The notes under the pieces: generated by a model
Told to the model about the DNA's origin: nothing
Database searches by the model: none
Seen by the model: the letters and a program-made list of their open reading frames with translations, nothing else
Program-made: the position numbers and the translations under genes
In this document: piece after piece, positions 12,001-25,382 of the stretch
Layout: every line of letters starts with the position of its first letter
Position numbering within the stretch: position 1 is the first letter of the stretch
Origin: Lycocorax pyrrhopterus obiensis
Lineage: Eukaryota > Chordata > Aves > Passeriformes > Paradisaeidae
Assembly: GCA_014706295.1 (NCBI GenBank)
Contig: JACSVZ010000009.1
Location: 36,591,768 to 36,655,767 of the forward strand
Direction of reading: 5' to 3'
Length of the DNA: 64,000 bases

Positions 12001-14704
12001 ACGTGACATCCAACTGGGAGCAAACCTGAGGGTGAAACATTTCCCTACAAGGCAAGCAAAACCCCCTGAAAAAGCTGACTTCATCAGGCCAGAAATTCCC
12101 ACTGGGCTCCAGCTGCTCAGGGAGCTGTCACAGCCCAGTGGGTCTGGAGAATGGATGGTCGAGCTATGTGAGATGGCCCAAAAATCACAAAATAAGGAGC
12201 TTTCCAATCCATCCAGGCTGTGGCACCTTGTTTGCTCCTTCCCTTGGTGCTTTCTACTTTCAATATTTTCTTTCTGAATTTTTCTTATACCTGTGGTATC
12301 TTATGACATCTTCTTAATCCAGCTTTAATGGACAGGGAAAGGGAATTAGATTCATGCCTTGGAAGAATTATTGGGAGAACTCATGTATTGTGAAGGTACT
12401 GAGAGCAATACCTTAAAATTACACTGGGATTCACAGAATCAGAGAATCCTTAGATTCATAGAATAATACGAATCGTAGATTTCTGCTGAACTGGCAGGGT
12501 AATGCTCACTGCTGGACACTAATTTTTCTATGCTTACTACTCATATATCTCAGAGGCTTAAATAAGTTTTCTGTCTACTTTTTATTCTTTATTGGTAGCC
12601 ATTTATCCTGGTGGAAGTTCCCCCCCCCTTTTAAAACCTCTCATCCACAAACTGTTTTCTGTTGCTGTTACATTACTTCATGTCCCTGTAACATAAATTA
12701 CAATTTAAAAAAAAAAATCCCTCTTTGAAATTCTCTTTAACTCATATTTGCTATATCTCCAAAATGAGTAATTTTTTTTTTAAATAAATATTTTCCTTTA
12801 ATCCACGATAACTGAACAGACGTTTGCTAAATGAAGCCAACAGACATGAGAAGATTCGTTAAGTATCTGAGTTTTCTGACACTGCAGATTGGAAGGGAGC
12901 AGCAAGGGACTTTGCCAAAGACAGGACTTTGAATTTTATTTCTCCTCATACCAGCAAGCCATGGAATTGAGGAGTTGGAGCAACTACACCTCTCATGCCA
13001 GGCTACCACAGAATTAAACTGCGCCCTTTCCCAGCACACACAGCACCCTCTGAAGTAGATGAATGTAGGCCATGGCTTAAAAATGCAAGTAGCATCTTTA
13101 AATACTAAAAATTACCCACAGCACCAACATTGAATTGATAACCTTTCTTTCAACAATTCCCCAGGAGTAACAACTGGAAAACGATTGCACAGATTCATTC
13201 CAGCTTCTTAAAACCTTAAGCTTCTGAAATCAGAGACTTCATATCAGCATTGAATACGGCAACATTCTGATTTCAATTATTGACAGCCTGAACTAAATTA
13301 GTTAGCGTCTCATCTAGTTTCAACAGTCTGCTATTCATTGAGTCGCTCAGATGTTGGATGGATTCCATCAACATCTCCTGAACGCACTTTTTTTTTTTTT
13401 TTTTAAGCCAATCTGCTGCTCTCTGGTTCCTTTCTGACACTTCCACCCCTTTCTAATATGATGTTCCCTGAGCTATCACCCCTCGTTTCCGCACACTTGT
13501 TCTCCGTCGTCTCCACTTTCTACTCTTACTTTGCGTTTTCCTTTGCTCTCCTCGTTATTTACTGTGTTCCTCCCCAGCTCCCGTGCCACACAGCTCACCG
13601 AAATACTGGTGCTTATTTTGCTTTGACAGTTTTTAATTGTTTCTTCGGGATCACGATTGGAAGGGATGCACTGTCACTGTCCCCGAAACCGTGTTTCAAT
13701 GTGACAGCGGCTTTGCACTGAATATTTGAGAAGGAAAAGAACAAAAAGGCACCAGACCTAGTGAAAATCTTAAAGCCACGTTGCTTTTCAGGTAGGTATA
13801 GGAATTTCCCCTCATTCCATACAGAAATCAAGTACATCCTTCATGGTTACTGTTGTCCTCCCTGTGTTTGGTGCCTCCTGATGCATCCTCACAGCCTCAG
13901 CCACGTGCTGTGGTTCCCCACAACGTCACTGCTGTACTGCCAGCATGTCCCAGGGTGGGGAGAGTGACTGAGTGGGGATGGCAGGCACTGTGGAAGCTGG
14001 GAGAGTGGGAAACACAGGAGGAACACAGCTCTGAAGGGCTGTGCAAATCCCCTTTGGAGAAAGCCTTTCCAACAAGTATCAGGATGTGTTTGTGTTTAGG
14101 CTGATGTGCAAGAATAGCAGAACATCATGTTTTTCACATTTTCATCTTTGTGAATCAGTGCTAAAAATTATAACCCCTTTCCTGCTCTTATTTCAGATTT
14201 ACTGGTCTCCAGTTCCCCATGCACCCTGCTAAGTGACATTATCCCAGCTCCCACTTCCACCAGAACAGTTTCTCCTTCGCATAAACCCCCAGCTGCTGCC
14301 CTCAGTGTGGGTGCAGAGGCTCAGGTAACAAACTCCAAGCCATGGTAGCCTGAAGTGCATCACTGAGGGCCCCTGGATCTGCTTTTCATCCCCAAATCAC
14401 TACTCTTTGTTCTGACTGCACGTATAAATCAGGTGCCAGTTTTGGGCTAGCACAGAAGCTGGGAAAGTCCGTCTGCAAACCAGACTGCAGGTGAGGAGGG
14501 AAGAGGAGGAACCACTAAGATTGGTAAATTCTTATATTCCATTTATCAAAGAGGGGAAACAAGAATTCTAATCTTCACGTGGTGTACCTGGCCAAATACT
14601 ACAGAATGTCAGGTTTTATTGAGTCGCTCTTCTATCCCAATCCTGTCCAATTACAAGTTTTTCTGATGTAAAAAGCAACACAGCTGGCTGGTAAGGGACG
14701 GAAA
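9001..14704. other. unique DNA, AT-rich, with poly-T and poly-A tracts
   Basis: No gene is recognised. Homopolymer and low-complexity stretches lie at 9559-9571 (A), 10429-10458 (A/C), 10617-10631 (T) and 13388-13404 (17 T). A block at about 10225-10345 looks like conserved regulatory DNA. A minus-strand ORF covers 10580-11218, and its exon-like part is treated in findings. A short CR1-like scrap near 12431-12465 is too short to call. Confidence 0.55.
10225..10345. promoter_or_regulatory. candidate conserved regulatory block (POU octamer)
   Basis: This is a non-repetitive AT-rich block with a perfect ATGCAAAT octamer at 10243-10250, directly followed by AATTTAACTTTGAAAATG, then TTAAATTATC. 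The octamer is the classic POU-domain binding site, and TTTGAA is close to the TCF/LEF core. The density of such words in non-repeat DNA is typical of vertebrate developmental enhancers, but only a cross-species alignment can confirm it. Confidence 0.22.
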
Positions 14705-15250
14705 AGGAGGTGATTCTGCCCCTCTTCTCTGCTCTGGTGACATCCCACCTTGAGTACTGCATCCAGCTCTGGGGTCCCCAGCACAGGAACCTGTTGGAGC
14801 AAGTCCAGAGGAGGCACCAGGATGATCAGAGGGATGGGGCAGCTCTGCTGGGAGGAAAGGCTGAGAGAATTGGGATTGTTCAGCCTGGAGAAGAGAAGGC
14901 TTTGAAGTGATTTAACTGCAGCCTTCCAGTACCTAAAGGGAGCCAACAGGAAAGGTGGGGAGAGACAATTTCCAAGGGCCTGGAGTGACAGGACAAGGGG
15001 GAATGGCTTCCAAGTGAGACAGGACAGGCTTAGATTGGATATTGGGAAGAATTTCTTGGCTGTGAGGGTGGGAAGGCCCTGGCACAGGGTGCCCAGAGAA
15101 GCTGTGGCTGCCCCTGGATCCCTGGAAGTGTCCAAGGCCAGGCTGGATGGGGCTTGGAGCAGCCAAGGAATAGTGGGATAGTGGAAGGTGTCCCTGCCCA
15201 TGGCAGGGGGTTGGGATAAGATGATCTTTCAATCCAAGCCGTTCTATGAG
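14705..15250 (+). mobile_element. CR1 LINE, 3' part with end of reverse transcriptase ORF
   Basis: This is the longest CR1 copy in the window (about 545 bases), in sense orientation. Its left part encodes the last residues of the CR1 ORF2 product. A frame from 14710 reads [14 protein letters not shown], matching the conserved C-terminal 'HLEYC-QLWGP' block of CR1 polymerase, followed by a degraded LLEQVQRR stretch. It continues through the 3' untranslated region (TTCAGCCTGGAGAAGAGAAG, ATTGGATATTGGGAAG, TGCCCAGAGAAGCTGTGGCT) and ends at CCGTTCTATGAG. The endonuclease and most of the reverse transcriptase are missing, so it is a dead, 5'-truncated copy. The 189-codon antisense ORF over it is only a shadow. 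Confidence 0.93.
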
Positions 15251-18200
15251 AATTTGATCTGAGGACTCTGCACTACATTGTGCCTTCCTTGGCTCTAGAC
15301 TGGAGAGCTGAAACTTTTGAACAAGACACAGCGGAAGTGATCTTCTTGATTTAGGGTCCCTCAGAACCCTAAAGCAAATCTTGGTCCAAAAGTTGCCCAT
15401 GGTTCAGAGCTGGACCGATCTCAAGCCCTTCCAAAACAGACACATTCATATTTTCAGTGCATTTGTGGATGGCTGCACGAAGGTGTTAATCCCCTACGTA
15501 CAGCCATTAGCAAGGAATTCATTATTCTGCCCAGTGAGTTATCCCTCTATTAAACGTTCAGAAGAATTAGCCTAATATTTACTGTCAGCTATTTGTTATG
15601 TTAAAGAGGTCTTTGCCAAATCTCCAGCACCTCCACCACATGCACAAAATCATACTTTAAATGAAGTAATTCTGAATTAAACAAGTGTGCTAGTACCACT
15701 AGTGGGATTTATAGTAACCAATAACAGTCTAAGAATGTATTTCACAGATTGCTTCTTTATATTGCAAAATTAATAGAGTTTTATATCTGAAGAAACAAAT
15801 CTGCACATTAAAAATCAATGTTGCTCATGATACACACTTGGTATTATTTCTGGGAATGCTACAGCTGGCATGCACAGCCTAGTTAAAATATTATAATTTA
15901 CTTGACTGCATGCATAGTCGATTTGCAGTCAAAACTGCCACTTACTACATGGGAGGAAAAACAATGACTTCCATGCTACTGCAAACATCAAAGGTAGTTT
16001 TTGCACTACTCCCCCTCAAAACCTCCTGGGAAAAGCCCTGACTCATAAGCTTTCCACTGGTTACTGGAGTGCTTCTTAGGTTTGAGGAAGGAAAAAAAAA
16101 ACCATCATATTTTGCTACAGTACCTCCACTGAAAAATCCTCAACAAGCAGAATGGATTGAAAAATTCAAGCATGACTAAAAAGTACATTCCCCACTAGTC
16201 AGTGAATTTTGCTCCCTATTTGTCACTGCCACCTTGGAGAGCGGTGAGCATTAATAATGCATGGGTGCTAGGAATGTATTAGCAACTAACCTTGCGAAGA
16301 AAATCAACTGGGGACCCAGAAGAGCTGTTAAAAAAAAAAAGGAAAAAAAAGGAAAAAAAGAAAAAAAGTCAGAGCTCTCTGGTATCCTCTTATTTATTGA
16401 AGAGATTTTGGGAGCAGTGTCAGGGACGGCAGGCACTATGTATCACTGCAAACTCCGCGTGGAAGTCTCCGCTACGGGGTCGTAATTGAGTTCATTGATC
16501 ACATCCAGGAGCAGACCCACCCCCACCCACGGAGCTCCCCAGTACTGGCCACTCTCCAGCCCAAGGAATACCCCAGAGGACCAAGGATATTTATGCAAAG
16601 TGGTGGTTGGAGCAGAAATATCTTTATTAAATGTGTTTTTAAGGAAAGCCTTCATTCTGCTGTTACTGGCTTTGCGGCTACTTTGCATATGTTAATTGTG
16701 ATCAAGTTTTCCTGGGAACTGATCAGCACAGCACGTTTGACAACCAATATTTTCTCGGATAGAGCCAGTGAGGTGGGTGGAAAAACCTTTCCCTTCTCCT
16801 GCTTCTACAACTGCACCATCCTGATCATGAGGTTACCACCACAGCCATTCCATCGTGGTTGTTCCCATCTTTAATTTCATGGTGACATGATAACATATGG
16901 ATTTTATTCTCATTTTGCAACTCTTCAGTCCTCTCAAATCCAAGTACCCAAAGATATCCAGTACCCAAGGAAAATATTCCGATTCCTCGAATAAAACAGC
17001 CTTACCCTTACACTGCTCTAGTATGAAACAATTTGCACAGGAAGCTGCTCTATCCTGCTGTTACACTTGGCAGTAATGGTTTCAGTTATATATTTATGTC
17101 CTGCCATCTCCTTTTAATATATATTGTTTGTACTGCAAGGCCTTTTTTCTGGTATAACAATCATTACAAGTTTTACATGGAATATAGCTGCCTTTTGTGT
17201 TATTAGCCAAAACAAATATTGTATTTAAATCCACCTTATTGATTCACATTCTCAGTGAATGTATCCAGCTTGCCAATGGAATGGGGAGATAGACAGGAAC
17301 AGTCCTAAGTTCTGCAAAAAAAAGGGAAAACAACATGGTTTTTTTCCTTTCCCCTTCTGCTGGAAAAATGGACAAAAAAATTCTCCTCTACTTTCCCTCA
17401 TCAAGGCAAAAATGGCCCAGAATTTTCTGTGTGGATCCATCCTCCTCCTCCTGAAATAATCGGAATGACCGGATGCTCCAAGCTGAACTATTTGCCTTGT
17501 AACTCATCGGTTATATTTCTAGTTGCCCATCGCAGACCTTCACGCAATTAATTCATTAATTAACTCATTGTGACTTAACGCTGCATCCCAAATTCAAAGT
17601 TCTAAATACACAATTTAATCTTTGGCCATTCTTTATTAAGATGTGCTTTGAACGAGCGCTTTTCCCCCAGCAGAAGGGTGGGGCCAACTCCCTAATTAAA
17701 CGCTGCAGCCTGTGGATAAGCTGGAAACCTCAGTGTGACACAATCCTCCCGCCTTTCACCTGCATTCCTAATACTTACCAACTGATTCGTGCCACTCTTC
17801 TCATCTTTATTTGATGCTGACAACAAAATAAAGTTAAAAGACACCTGCTGGTAGATAGATTTTCCACTGAACATGCTTATACAGGCCTTTAGGAAAAGTA
17901 GATTCTGGCATCCTAAGAGGATCACATGATTAAGATCTGAAGATTGAGAAGAGAATTGGTTCAGTACCAGTTTCTCGTTCTCATTACAATTGTTCTCCAG
18001 AGAAATGAGCAATTTTTCACCATTGTTTTCTTGACACAATGGTCTTTGTTGAATTTTAGTGGGGTTTGGTTTTTTTGCCATCTTTCTTTCTTTATCCCTT
18101 TTCCTTTTCTTCTTCCTTCCAAACCTCCCTATGTACGCCACAGTTGTTTAATTTTTGTTATGGAAATGATTAAAGTTTTATTTTGTTTTGGTTTGTTTCA

Positions 18201-19668
18201 TTTATCTCCCAGGAGTTTTTTAGGGTACTAGTCACTCTGTAAATGAATGTAAAAATGCTTTTGTCAGATTAGCTTGCATATTAACGGGTAAAATGCTTGT
18301 TATTTTACTCTGATGTTACATTCACAACAGGATAACAGTTTTGATCCTGTTATGCAAAAATCTGCATTATAAATGAGAAGGCATATTTCACACTTTTTTA
18401 TCTTGGGCAGATTCCTAATGCAGTCATTTGGTGTTAGGATGAAAAAACGGATATAAGGCAACTTCCATGGGCTCAGCTCATGTTAGATTCAGTAGGCACG
18501 AGCTCAGGCCATACGTGGTGACACCTTGCTCATATGATCTGAATTTGGGTGATGTCTAACAACCCAGGAAATGCTGAGCTTCACAAGCCCTATGCATAAA
18601 ACCTGCCAGTGGAATGCAAAATATCTTGGGCTGAAGGCGTTTTTGTAAGTTTTTGGGTTTTTTTTTTTGAAGAAAAAAATTTCTTTAGCTAAAAAAACTT
18701 ATAATTATTAGTTACAGTGAGATCCTATTCGTTAGGTGCTGGAAATCTCAGGAACATCTTTCAACTGCAGCCTGATGTTTCATAGTTAAAGGCAGTTTTT
18801 CAAGAGGTGAAGGTCTTTTCCTTCTTTCTGTTACTTATAAAGTTTCTAAGAAAACCTGAAATTAGTCCGACAAACTGCTTATGGAATTCCATTTTCATTA
18901 TTTCTAACAATATTAGTGAGAATTAGAATTAGTCAGAATTAGAGAAGCACTGCAAAGCTTCTCTAATTTTGCAGGTTTATAGCTCATTATTATTAACAGT
19001 GCTGAGTTCATAAATCAGTGCCTGTTAAAGAAGTTTAAGATCACGGGTGAGTATCACACGTGATTCAACTGTTCAAGTTTTAAAACATGTCTGAGTGAGT
19101 ACCACCTTAAGAAGAGATCCAATTTGCTTTCAGGAGAATATTTTATATCAACATACCCTGTACAATCTGATAGGACACAACAGGAATCATCCATCAACAT
19201 GACAAGTTCAAAAGGGATGCTCCTATAGACTACACACACGGAGGAAGGGAGGTGTCTCCAGTGAGACATGAGCAAGTTTTGGGAGGTTATGTTCAAAATG
19301 TTCACCCTGCATGCTCCTTTTCAAAAAAAAAAAAAAAAAGGACAGAAAAAGGAATTTCAAGTCTTGAATTATTTTTGTTCTGTGTTTTATCACAATGAGC
19401 AGTGGATTCCCATGTTCACTTTCCATCTTTTTACCTCTCTGTCTCTGCCAAGCTTGAGTCTGTTGCCCTATACACAACATTTTCAGCTCTGCATTCGCAC
19501 AGTGCCTCAAAGGCTCAGGTCCTGCTGTGGGATTCAAACTTTCAGCCTCTGTGTTGATTCACATATACATTAAAAAAATTGTATTTTGAATTCCTGTGGT
19601 CTAAAGCAATGCAAAGAGAATTCTGTGTTTAAGGGAAGGGCTGTAAGAGCCATACAGGCCTGTTTGTC
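15251..19668. other. unique AT-rich DNA, possible regulatory blocks
   Basis: No gene is recognised. An A/G low-complexity tract lies at 16330-16368 and a C/T-rich tract at about 18066-18122. A 17-base A-run lies at 19323-19339. A perfect 12-bp inverted repeat lies at 18937-18968 (listed separately). Around 15800-15990 the sequence is AT-rich with E-box and homeodomain-like words, but the evidence is too thin for a call. Confidence 0.55.
18934..18971. repeat. short perfect inverted repeat (hairpin)
   Basis: The arms AATTAGAGAAGC (18937-18948) and GCTTCTCTAATT (18957-18968) are perfectly complementary around an 8-base loop. Three more pairs, one of them G-T in RNA, extend the stem to about 15. 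Just upstream, the word AGAATTAG occurs in several near copies, which may explain how the arms arose. The stem is too short for a typical microRNA precursor. Confidence 0.7.
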
Positions 19669-19948
19669 ATAGAAACTGGAATGGTTTGGGTTGGAAGGGA
19701 CCTTAAAGCTCATCTCATTCACCCCCTGCCGTGGGCAGGGACACCTTCCACTATCCCAGGGTGCTCCAAGCCCCGTCCAGCCTGGCCTTGGACACATCCA
19801 GGGGCAGCCACAGCTTCTCTGGGCACCCTGTGCCAGGGCCTCACCACCCTCACAGTGAAGAATTTCTTCCATAGATCCAACCTAAACCCACTCTCTGTCA
19901 GCTTAAATCCATTTCACATTGCCCTGTCACTCCATGCCCACATTTTCC
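19669..19948 (-). mobile_element. CR1 LINE 3' fragment
   Basis: The antisense copy starts at the octamer remnant CATAGAAACTGGAATGG, continues GTTTGGGTTGGAAGGGACC, and then runs through CACTATCCCAGGGTGCTCC, CAGCCACAGCTTCTCTGGGC and CTCACAGTGAAGAATTTCTT to about CCCTGTCACTCCATGCCC. It is about 280 bases, 5'-truncated, and of the same subfamily as the plus-strand copies at 14.7, 37.0 and 63.2 kb. It faces the copy at 14705-15250, making a long inverted pair about 4.4 kb apart. Confidence 0.93.
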
Positions 19949-22900
19949 AGAAAAAAAACCATGCGAGTACATGAGAATGGCTTGGGAGGGGTGGACTTAA
20001 AGAAGGGAACAGACAGTCTGCAAGACTGTGGGGTAGGGCTGTGAATAAGGGTCGGTAGCCATAAAAGCAGATTTTTATCACTTTTACCAAGGCATTTGCA
20101 TGCACACACCGACACAGACTAAGCTGTTCCTGCAGGAACAGGCACAGAATTCCCCCCAATCCTGGTTCCTGGTGTTGGAGTGGCCACTGCTGCCCTGCCC
20201 AGACACAGATCCTCAGCAAGGGCACGTTCACCTACGAGCCCAACCAGAAAAAGCCTCGACAGAGCTCCTTCTCCTCCCTGTCTCCGAGCCTCCCTATCCT
20301 CACCCAGCAGAAAGACCCCAAATTACTGTGCTGGGATTTAAATCAAGGCTTTTACACCCTGCCTGCAGTGTCCCAGCTACACACACGGAAATTAATCAAT
20401 AAGAAGGGGGAAAAAAACCCTAAATTTAAAACATTTCAAACAGCATAGCATGAACCCATTCACAAATATGCTCGGTCTGTCCTGAGACAGAGTCAAAACA
20501 CACAACACTCTCTTTTCTCTTGACCTTGCAAAATCTTGCCATAGCCATTACAAGCTCCAGCCAAATTTTTTCTTTTTTTCTTTTTTTTTTTTTCTGTAGA
20601 AATGGAATTTACAGATTACAAAAATGGTTTGCTCGAGTCATCACCATCCCTTTGAACTCTGAGACCATTTGAATTTGATCCTGACCAGGCTGACCATAAA
20701 CCATTCTGTCTGGATAATAGAGGAAATGGAACAGTTTGTCTTGAGGAACCTTATAATAAACTGGAGCTCAGTAGTTATGAATTAAAACTAAAATAGCTAA
20801 AAAAAAAAAATAAATTATCCTATGTATCCATGTGTGTGCTTTACATATGTGTACATACACTCACATAAATACACACTCCCCTTGATGCCAACAGAAGTGA
20901 ATGAGTGAAGAGCACTGGCAATGTTAAGATTATTTTTTAAACTAACAAACCTCATCTACTTGTTCATGATATTTTTATTGTATTAATAAAATATTGCTCA
21001 TTTGTATGAGCTTGATAAATAAAACCCTCTAAATTTGCTGTTCATAATTCACTATAATCTATGAGCAAAGCTCTGTGCAGTAGTCACAAATAATAAAGCT
21101 CCAAAATAGATTTTATTTGGATTTTAAAGTTTTGCAATGTATTTTTCACAAAATCATTCAAGAGTGCATCTTTCATCCCAAACAAGACACATGGAGTCAG
21201 GTCCATTAAAGCACCCAAAAATATGAGTTTTGGGATAGATTTCGATGCCTAAGTCTAAATTTTGGTCCTTGGATGCAGAGGTGGCTTCTCAACACGGCTT
21301 TAACAACATGAAGTTGTGAATTCAGAGGCAGAGAGTTTGAAAAATTGGGTATGCTCTGGTTTGAGGTCTCAGGGCTGTGCATTGAGTGCCTGAAGGATGA
21401 GTAGAACTGGGGTAGGACTCTTTCAGCCACTATTTCCCATCTTTTTTACCTCCAGACAGATCATTTTGCAGCAGAATGATGATTTCAGCCTTTTGGAGGC
21501 TGTGATTTTTTTACATGTACGTGCTGTACCAGGAGCTGGGCAGAGTCTGTGGCCCCTTGGTGGCCAAATCCCTAAATTCAGTGATATTTCAGCCAGCCAT
21601 GGCTAACAGGACAAATTTCAACCTTTTGAGACAGTTAAGAGTTGTCCCACACTGGTTGAAAGGAGTCCTGAGGAGAGGAGCTGGGAGAGACCAGGTGGAG
21701 CCAAGCGAGCAAAGTTAAACCCTTCTGATCCTGCAGGGCTAATTATGAAACACGTCCAGTGGCACCATTTGCCAAAGAGAGATTTTTTTTTAAGCCTTTC
21801 CAGTTCTCCAACTTGCTGCACATCAGAGGAAATGAAAAGCAACTAAAAAACAACCACCAAAACTGTGTGTGTCCCACAGCAGAGAGCCAGCGTCCACCAA
21901 AAACAGTGATCCATCCAAGGAGATGGCTGCTGACCAAAGGCACAGGCAGAGGCTCTCAGGGAGCTCTCGGCCCACTGCTGCTTCCCAGATATTTCTCAGT
22001 AACCACAGAGTTCCTGGAGCTTGGGCACAGCACACAGAAATGTCCAGTGGCTGCACAGCACGTTGTAGAACATCTTGGTTTAGTCCCTGGGTGTAGGTGA
22101 TGATGAGAAGAACTGAGTCACCGAAGCCTAGAGAGAAGAGCTGGAACAACTGAGAACTTGGGTGATTTGGGGCTGGTTTTCTTTCTTTTGTAAGAAATAA
22201 TCTGATTTTTCTCTGCTGTCAGTCAAGCCCTGCCTGCACATGGCCACGAGTTTATGAATGAAAAAATATCTGAATTCAAAAGATTGCACAAAATTAACAG
22301 ATGATCAATGTCTGAAAATTTATGCAGGGTGTGTATTATTCATTAATTGCCTTTTCATTTGATTATTCACCAAGAACTATTAACTATTTCCCTCTTTAAA
22401 AAAGCTTCAATGATCTAATCAAGAAGAGAGGGGGGTAAATATCATATGTCTTAGGAGACCAATAGGGTACACTAAGAACCAAGGATGAATTGGAAATAGT
22501 CAAAATGGAACACAAGTGAACACCTACAGCTACTGCTTGTGAAGTATCTAAAAATATGTGGGCATCCACAGAAACCAGGAATGGTTCCCAAATAAGAAAA
22601 GTGTTTACCAGAAAATGGTGCATAATGAGCAATTTAAGCAGCTTTAATTCAGCAGTGATCCAAGGAATTCTCTGATTCAGAAAACGGCAATTTGAGCAAA
22701 GAGATATTTGAAGACTGAGCAAGACTATTTTGACAAGGAATACCAGGAAAGAAGCAGAATTCAGTATAAACTTAACCTAAGAATTTCAGAAATCTCAGCT
22801 GTCCTGAGTCCTGGGTGTCTGAGAACGAGACAAGGGGAGAGACGCGTTTCTGATAGAGGGAAAAGGTGCTGTCTGAGGCATCCAGAAGCTGATTCTAATC

Positions 22901-25382
22901 CTCACTTTAATTAAAAGGGAGCAAGTTCTTCACACTGCATCTGCTAGGCTTCCCTGGCACGAGCAGCTGCTCCTCCTTCCGACTTCCATCAGCGCAAGGA
23001 TTCTCCCAGTGCCAAGAGGAGACCAAGGGGGAGGGCGGGAGGCAGGCAAAGGACTGTTTTCATTCCAAACTGAAGCTTTTTATAAACTTCCAATATTGCA
23101 ACTTTTTCCTTCAGCTCTTCAGAAACAATCTTATTCCAAGTGTCTGCACATAACCATAATTCACATCATTCCATAAAACCTCACTTCCAGAACTATAAAC
23201 AGGGCTGGTTTTTTTTTTTTTTTTTAAGCTAACAGAACTGTGCTTAACCTGTCTAATGACACAAGATCTCATGAAAAACCAGTATTGTTGCAACACACGA
23301 TTTGCATTTTGTTGCAGACGACACTTACCAGGTAGATAACAACATTCTATGCTGGGAAATAACAACAGAACTTTCCTAAAGTTAAAAAAAAAAAAAAATC
23401 CCAACTATAATCTTCTATAATTCGGTGCAGAAGACATGGGACCAAGGAAATTCTCCTTGGCAAACTAAGCTGTGATTAAAGGTAGTCACTGGTACTTGTG
23501 ATCATTTCCTAACCTTGAGATTGAACTGCCCTCCAAGCTGAGTTTTTTGGTAACCTAGTAGTTTATGGTTAGGACACATCTTGATAGCAATCCAAAGCCT
23601 TCCTGAAACACACAAGTGGCTCACTCTCCCTAGCAGAAAATTGAATTCAGATACAAGTTTTCTGTCAGATCTCTACAAAAATAAAATGCATCCTGAAAAT
23701 CTATGCACAGGTCTAAGATGATCGTCACACCCACACAAAATAGCAAAGAGGTCGCTCCATAAAAAAGCTTTTCTCCCCAAATTGTAGTCCATTTAATATT
23801 AAAAGATTGGCAAAGGACCATAATATTCTAGCATTTCTAGAATCAAGCATCTATACTTTCCCAACATTTATAACTTCTTAATTGGCCAGAAATCCTTTTC
23901 CTTTCATTGACAAACACTGTCACTCTTCCCTGCAAATTATCACGACAAGATACCAGCACAGGCACAGAAATCCTCTCTGTTCCTAACCACAGTGACAATG
24001 TTTCGTGGAAAAGTGAAAGTATTTTACTTGCCTGTCCCTTCCCCTGCCCAAAACCACCCCAAACCAGCACTTCCTTATGGCAGCCAGATCAAGAGGAATT
24101 TTTATATCATTGATAAAATCATCCTTCTACAGGACATGGGTGATATGAAGCCATGAGAGCTCCCCAACAGATTTCCCGTGGAGTTCTGATCCCTCCTTGG
24201 TGAACAAGCAGGGATTGCACACGTTCAGTGTCTCCCCGTGCCAGGGTGATGGGGTGTCAGATGCCGTGCCCCTGCTCAGGTCTGCTCTCAGATAGACTTC
24301 CACAGGACAAAGGGAAACATCTCCCATCTGAGAAGCTGGTGGAAGACCTAAAGCAGCTGAGCTGACAAGGTAGAACACCCCTACACAATGCCTATAGAAA
24401 AACATCATTTAAGATCGCTTTAAAAATTATGTTTAATGTCGCTTTAATTCATCTAACACAGATTTTTGTCACTATTTTCTATTCTCACACAAACTCCTCT
24501 TTTTCCTCCCCTATTTTCTCTTTACATAAGCCATGGCTCCCAGGCAGGGATAGGAGCATCACGTGGAGCTGCAAAAGTCAGGCCAGGTGAAATGAAGAGC
24601 CAGACTGCACACTGCATCCCCACTAATTCACATTCAATTTCCCAGAGCACATTAAAGAAGAGCAGAGTCAGAGCAGGGCTCCTGGTGCCTCCCAGCAGAG
24701 GCTCTTCCCCGCAGAGGGGTAATTGCCATCAGTGTCTCTCTGCTCACTCTCATATTGAAAGAAATAAATGTGTCAGAGCTTCTTCACTCACTGTGCCAAG
24801 GACAAGAGGATCTAAAGGTCTTATTTAACATCACGGTCATCTTTGTGTTTTCCTGCCCAGGTGATGGAGGGAAACACCTTTTCTTTTTCTGCAGGGTAGG
24901 AGATGTGATAAGTTTTTTGTGGGAGTGAATTGAGTTTGAGTTTGCAGAAGTAGCCCACAAGCAAAAAAAAATAGTGTCTTAATGTTCAGCCAAAAAAACC
25001 CAAACACCCCCCACTGAAAAACACACCCCAAAAAAAGCCAAACACCCACCCTCCCTGTGGAAAAAAAATAAAATTAAGAAAAAACAGGAAAAAATCCATG
25101 ACACAGAAAGAAACTTTCTTGAGAAGAAGCTTCACTCAGGAATGATGTCCAGCCTCAGTGGAAAGAGGTGTCTTTCCTCCAGGAGAATCGGAAGTTTTCC
25201 CCCAGGTGATTTTCTCCACATGACCTGGACCCCGTGGCTCAGGGAGGGAAGGCTGGTGAACAAATCTCTGTGTGTTTCAGGATCCAAGCAGAGACATCAG
25301 AAGAGACACTGACCTCACACCTCAGTGACATGAACGTAGTAAAAAAGAGGGAGAGTGACTTCTTCAGGGTCGGGGGGGTGAT
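19949..25382. other. unique DNA with poly-T tracts
   Basis: No gene is recognised. Low-complexity tracts lie at 20566-20594 (T with C), 23209-23225 (17 T), 23382-23397 (A) and 24961-25095 (A/C-rich, with several AAAAAACC-type words). A regulatory-looking AT-rich block at about 20930-21150 is listed separately. The ORFs of 95-120 codons here look random. Confidence 0.55.
20930..21150. promoter_or_regulatory. candidate conserved AT-rich block
   Basis: This block of about 220 bases has no transposon similarity and few homopolymers, and it is dense in homeodomain-type AT words: TTGTATTAATAAAATATTG, TTCATAATTCACTATAATC, AATAATAAAGC. Such long, evenly AT-rich, non-repetitive blocks in bird genomes often turn out to be amniote-conserved enhancers. 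This is inference from texture only. Confidence 0.2.

Noticed and set aside
12431..12465. CR1-like TTCACAGAATCAGAGAATCC
   Set aside because: Only the simple octamer-like part matches and no CR1 body follows. It is too short to distinguish from chance.
14632..15201. 189-codon ORF (-)
   Set aside because: It is the antisense of the CR1 copy at 14705-15250. The similar ORFs at 36965-37390 and 63049-63321 have the same cause.
18934..18971. Hairpin as a microRNA gene
   Set aside because: A stem of about 15 pairs is too short for a precursor, and no flanking lower stem is seen.
19323..19339. A- and T-runs (also 1171, 13388, 23209, 44862, 52161 and 57125) as retroposon tails
   Set aside because: No body of a SINE or processed pseudogene precedes them, birds have very few SINEs, and CR1 does not end in poly-A.
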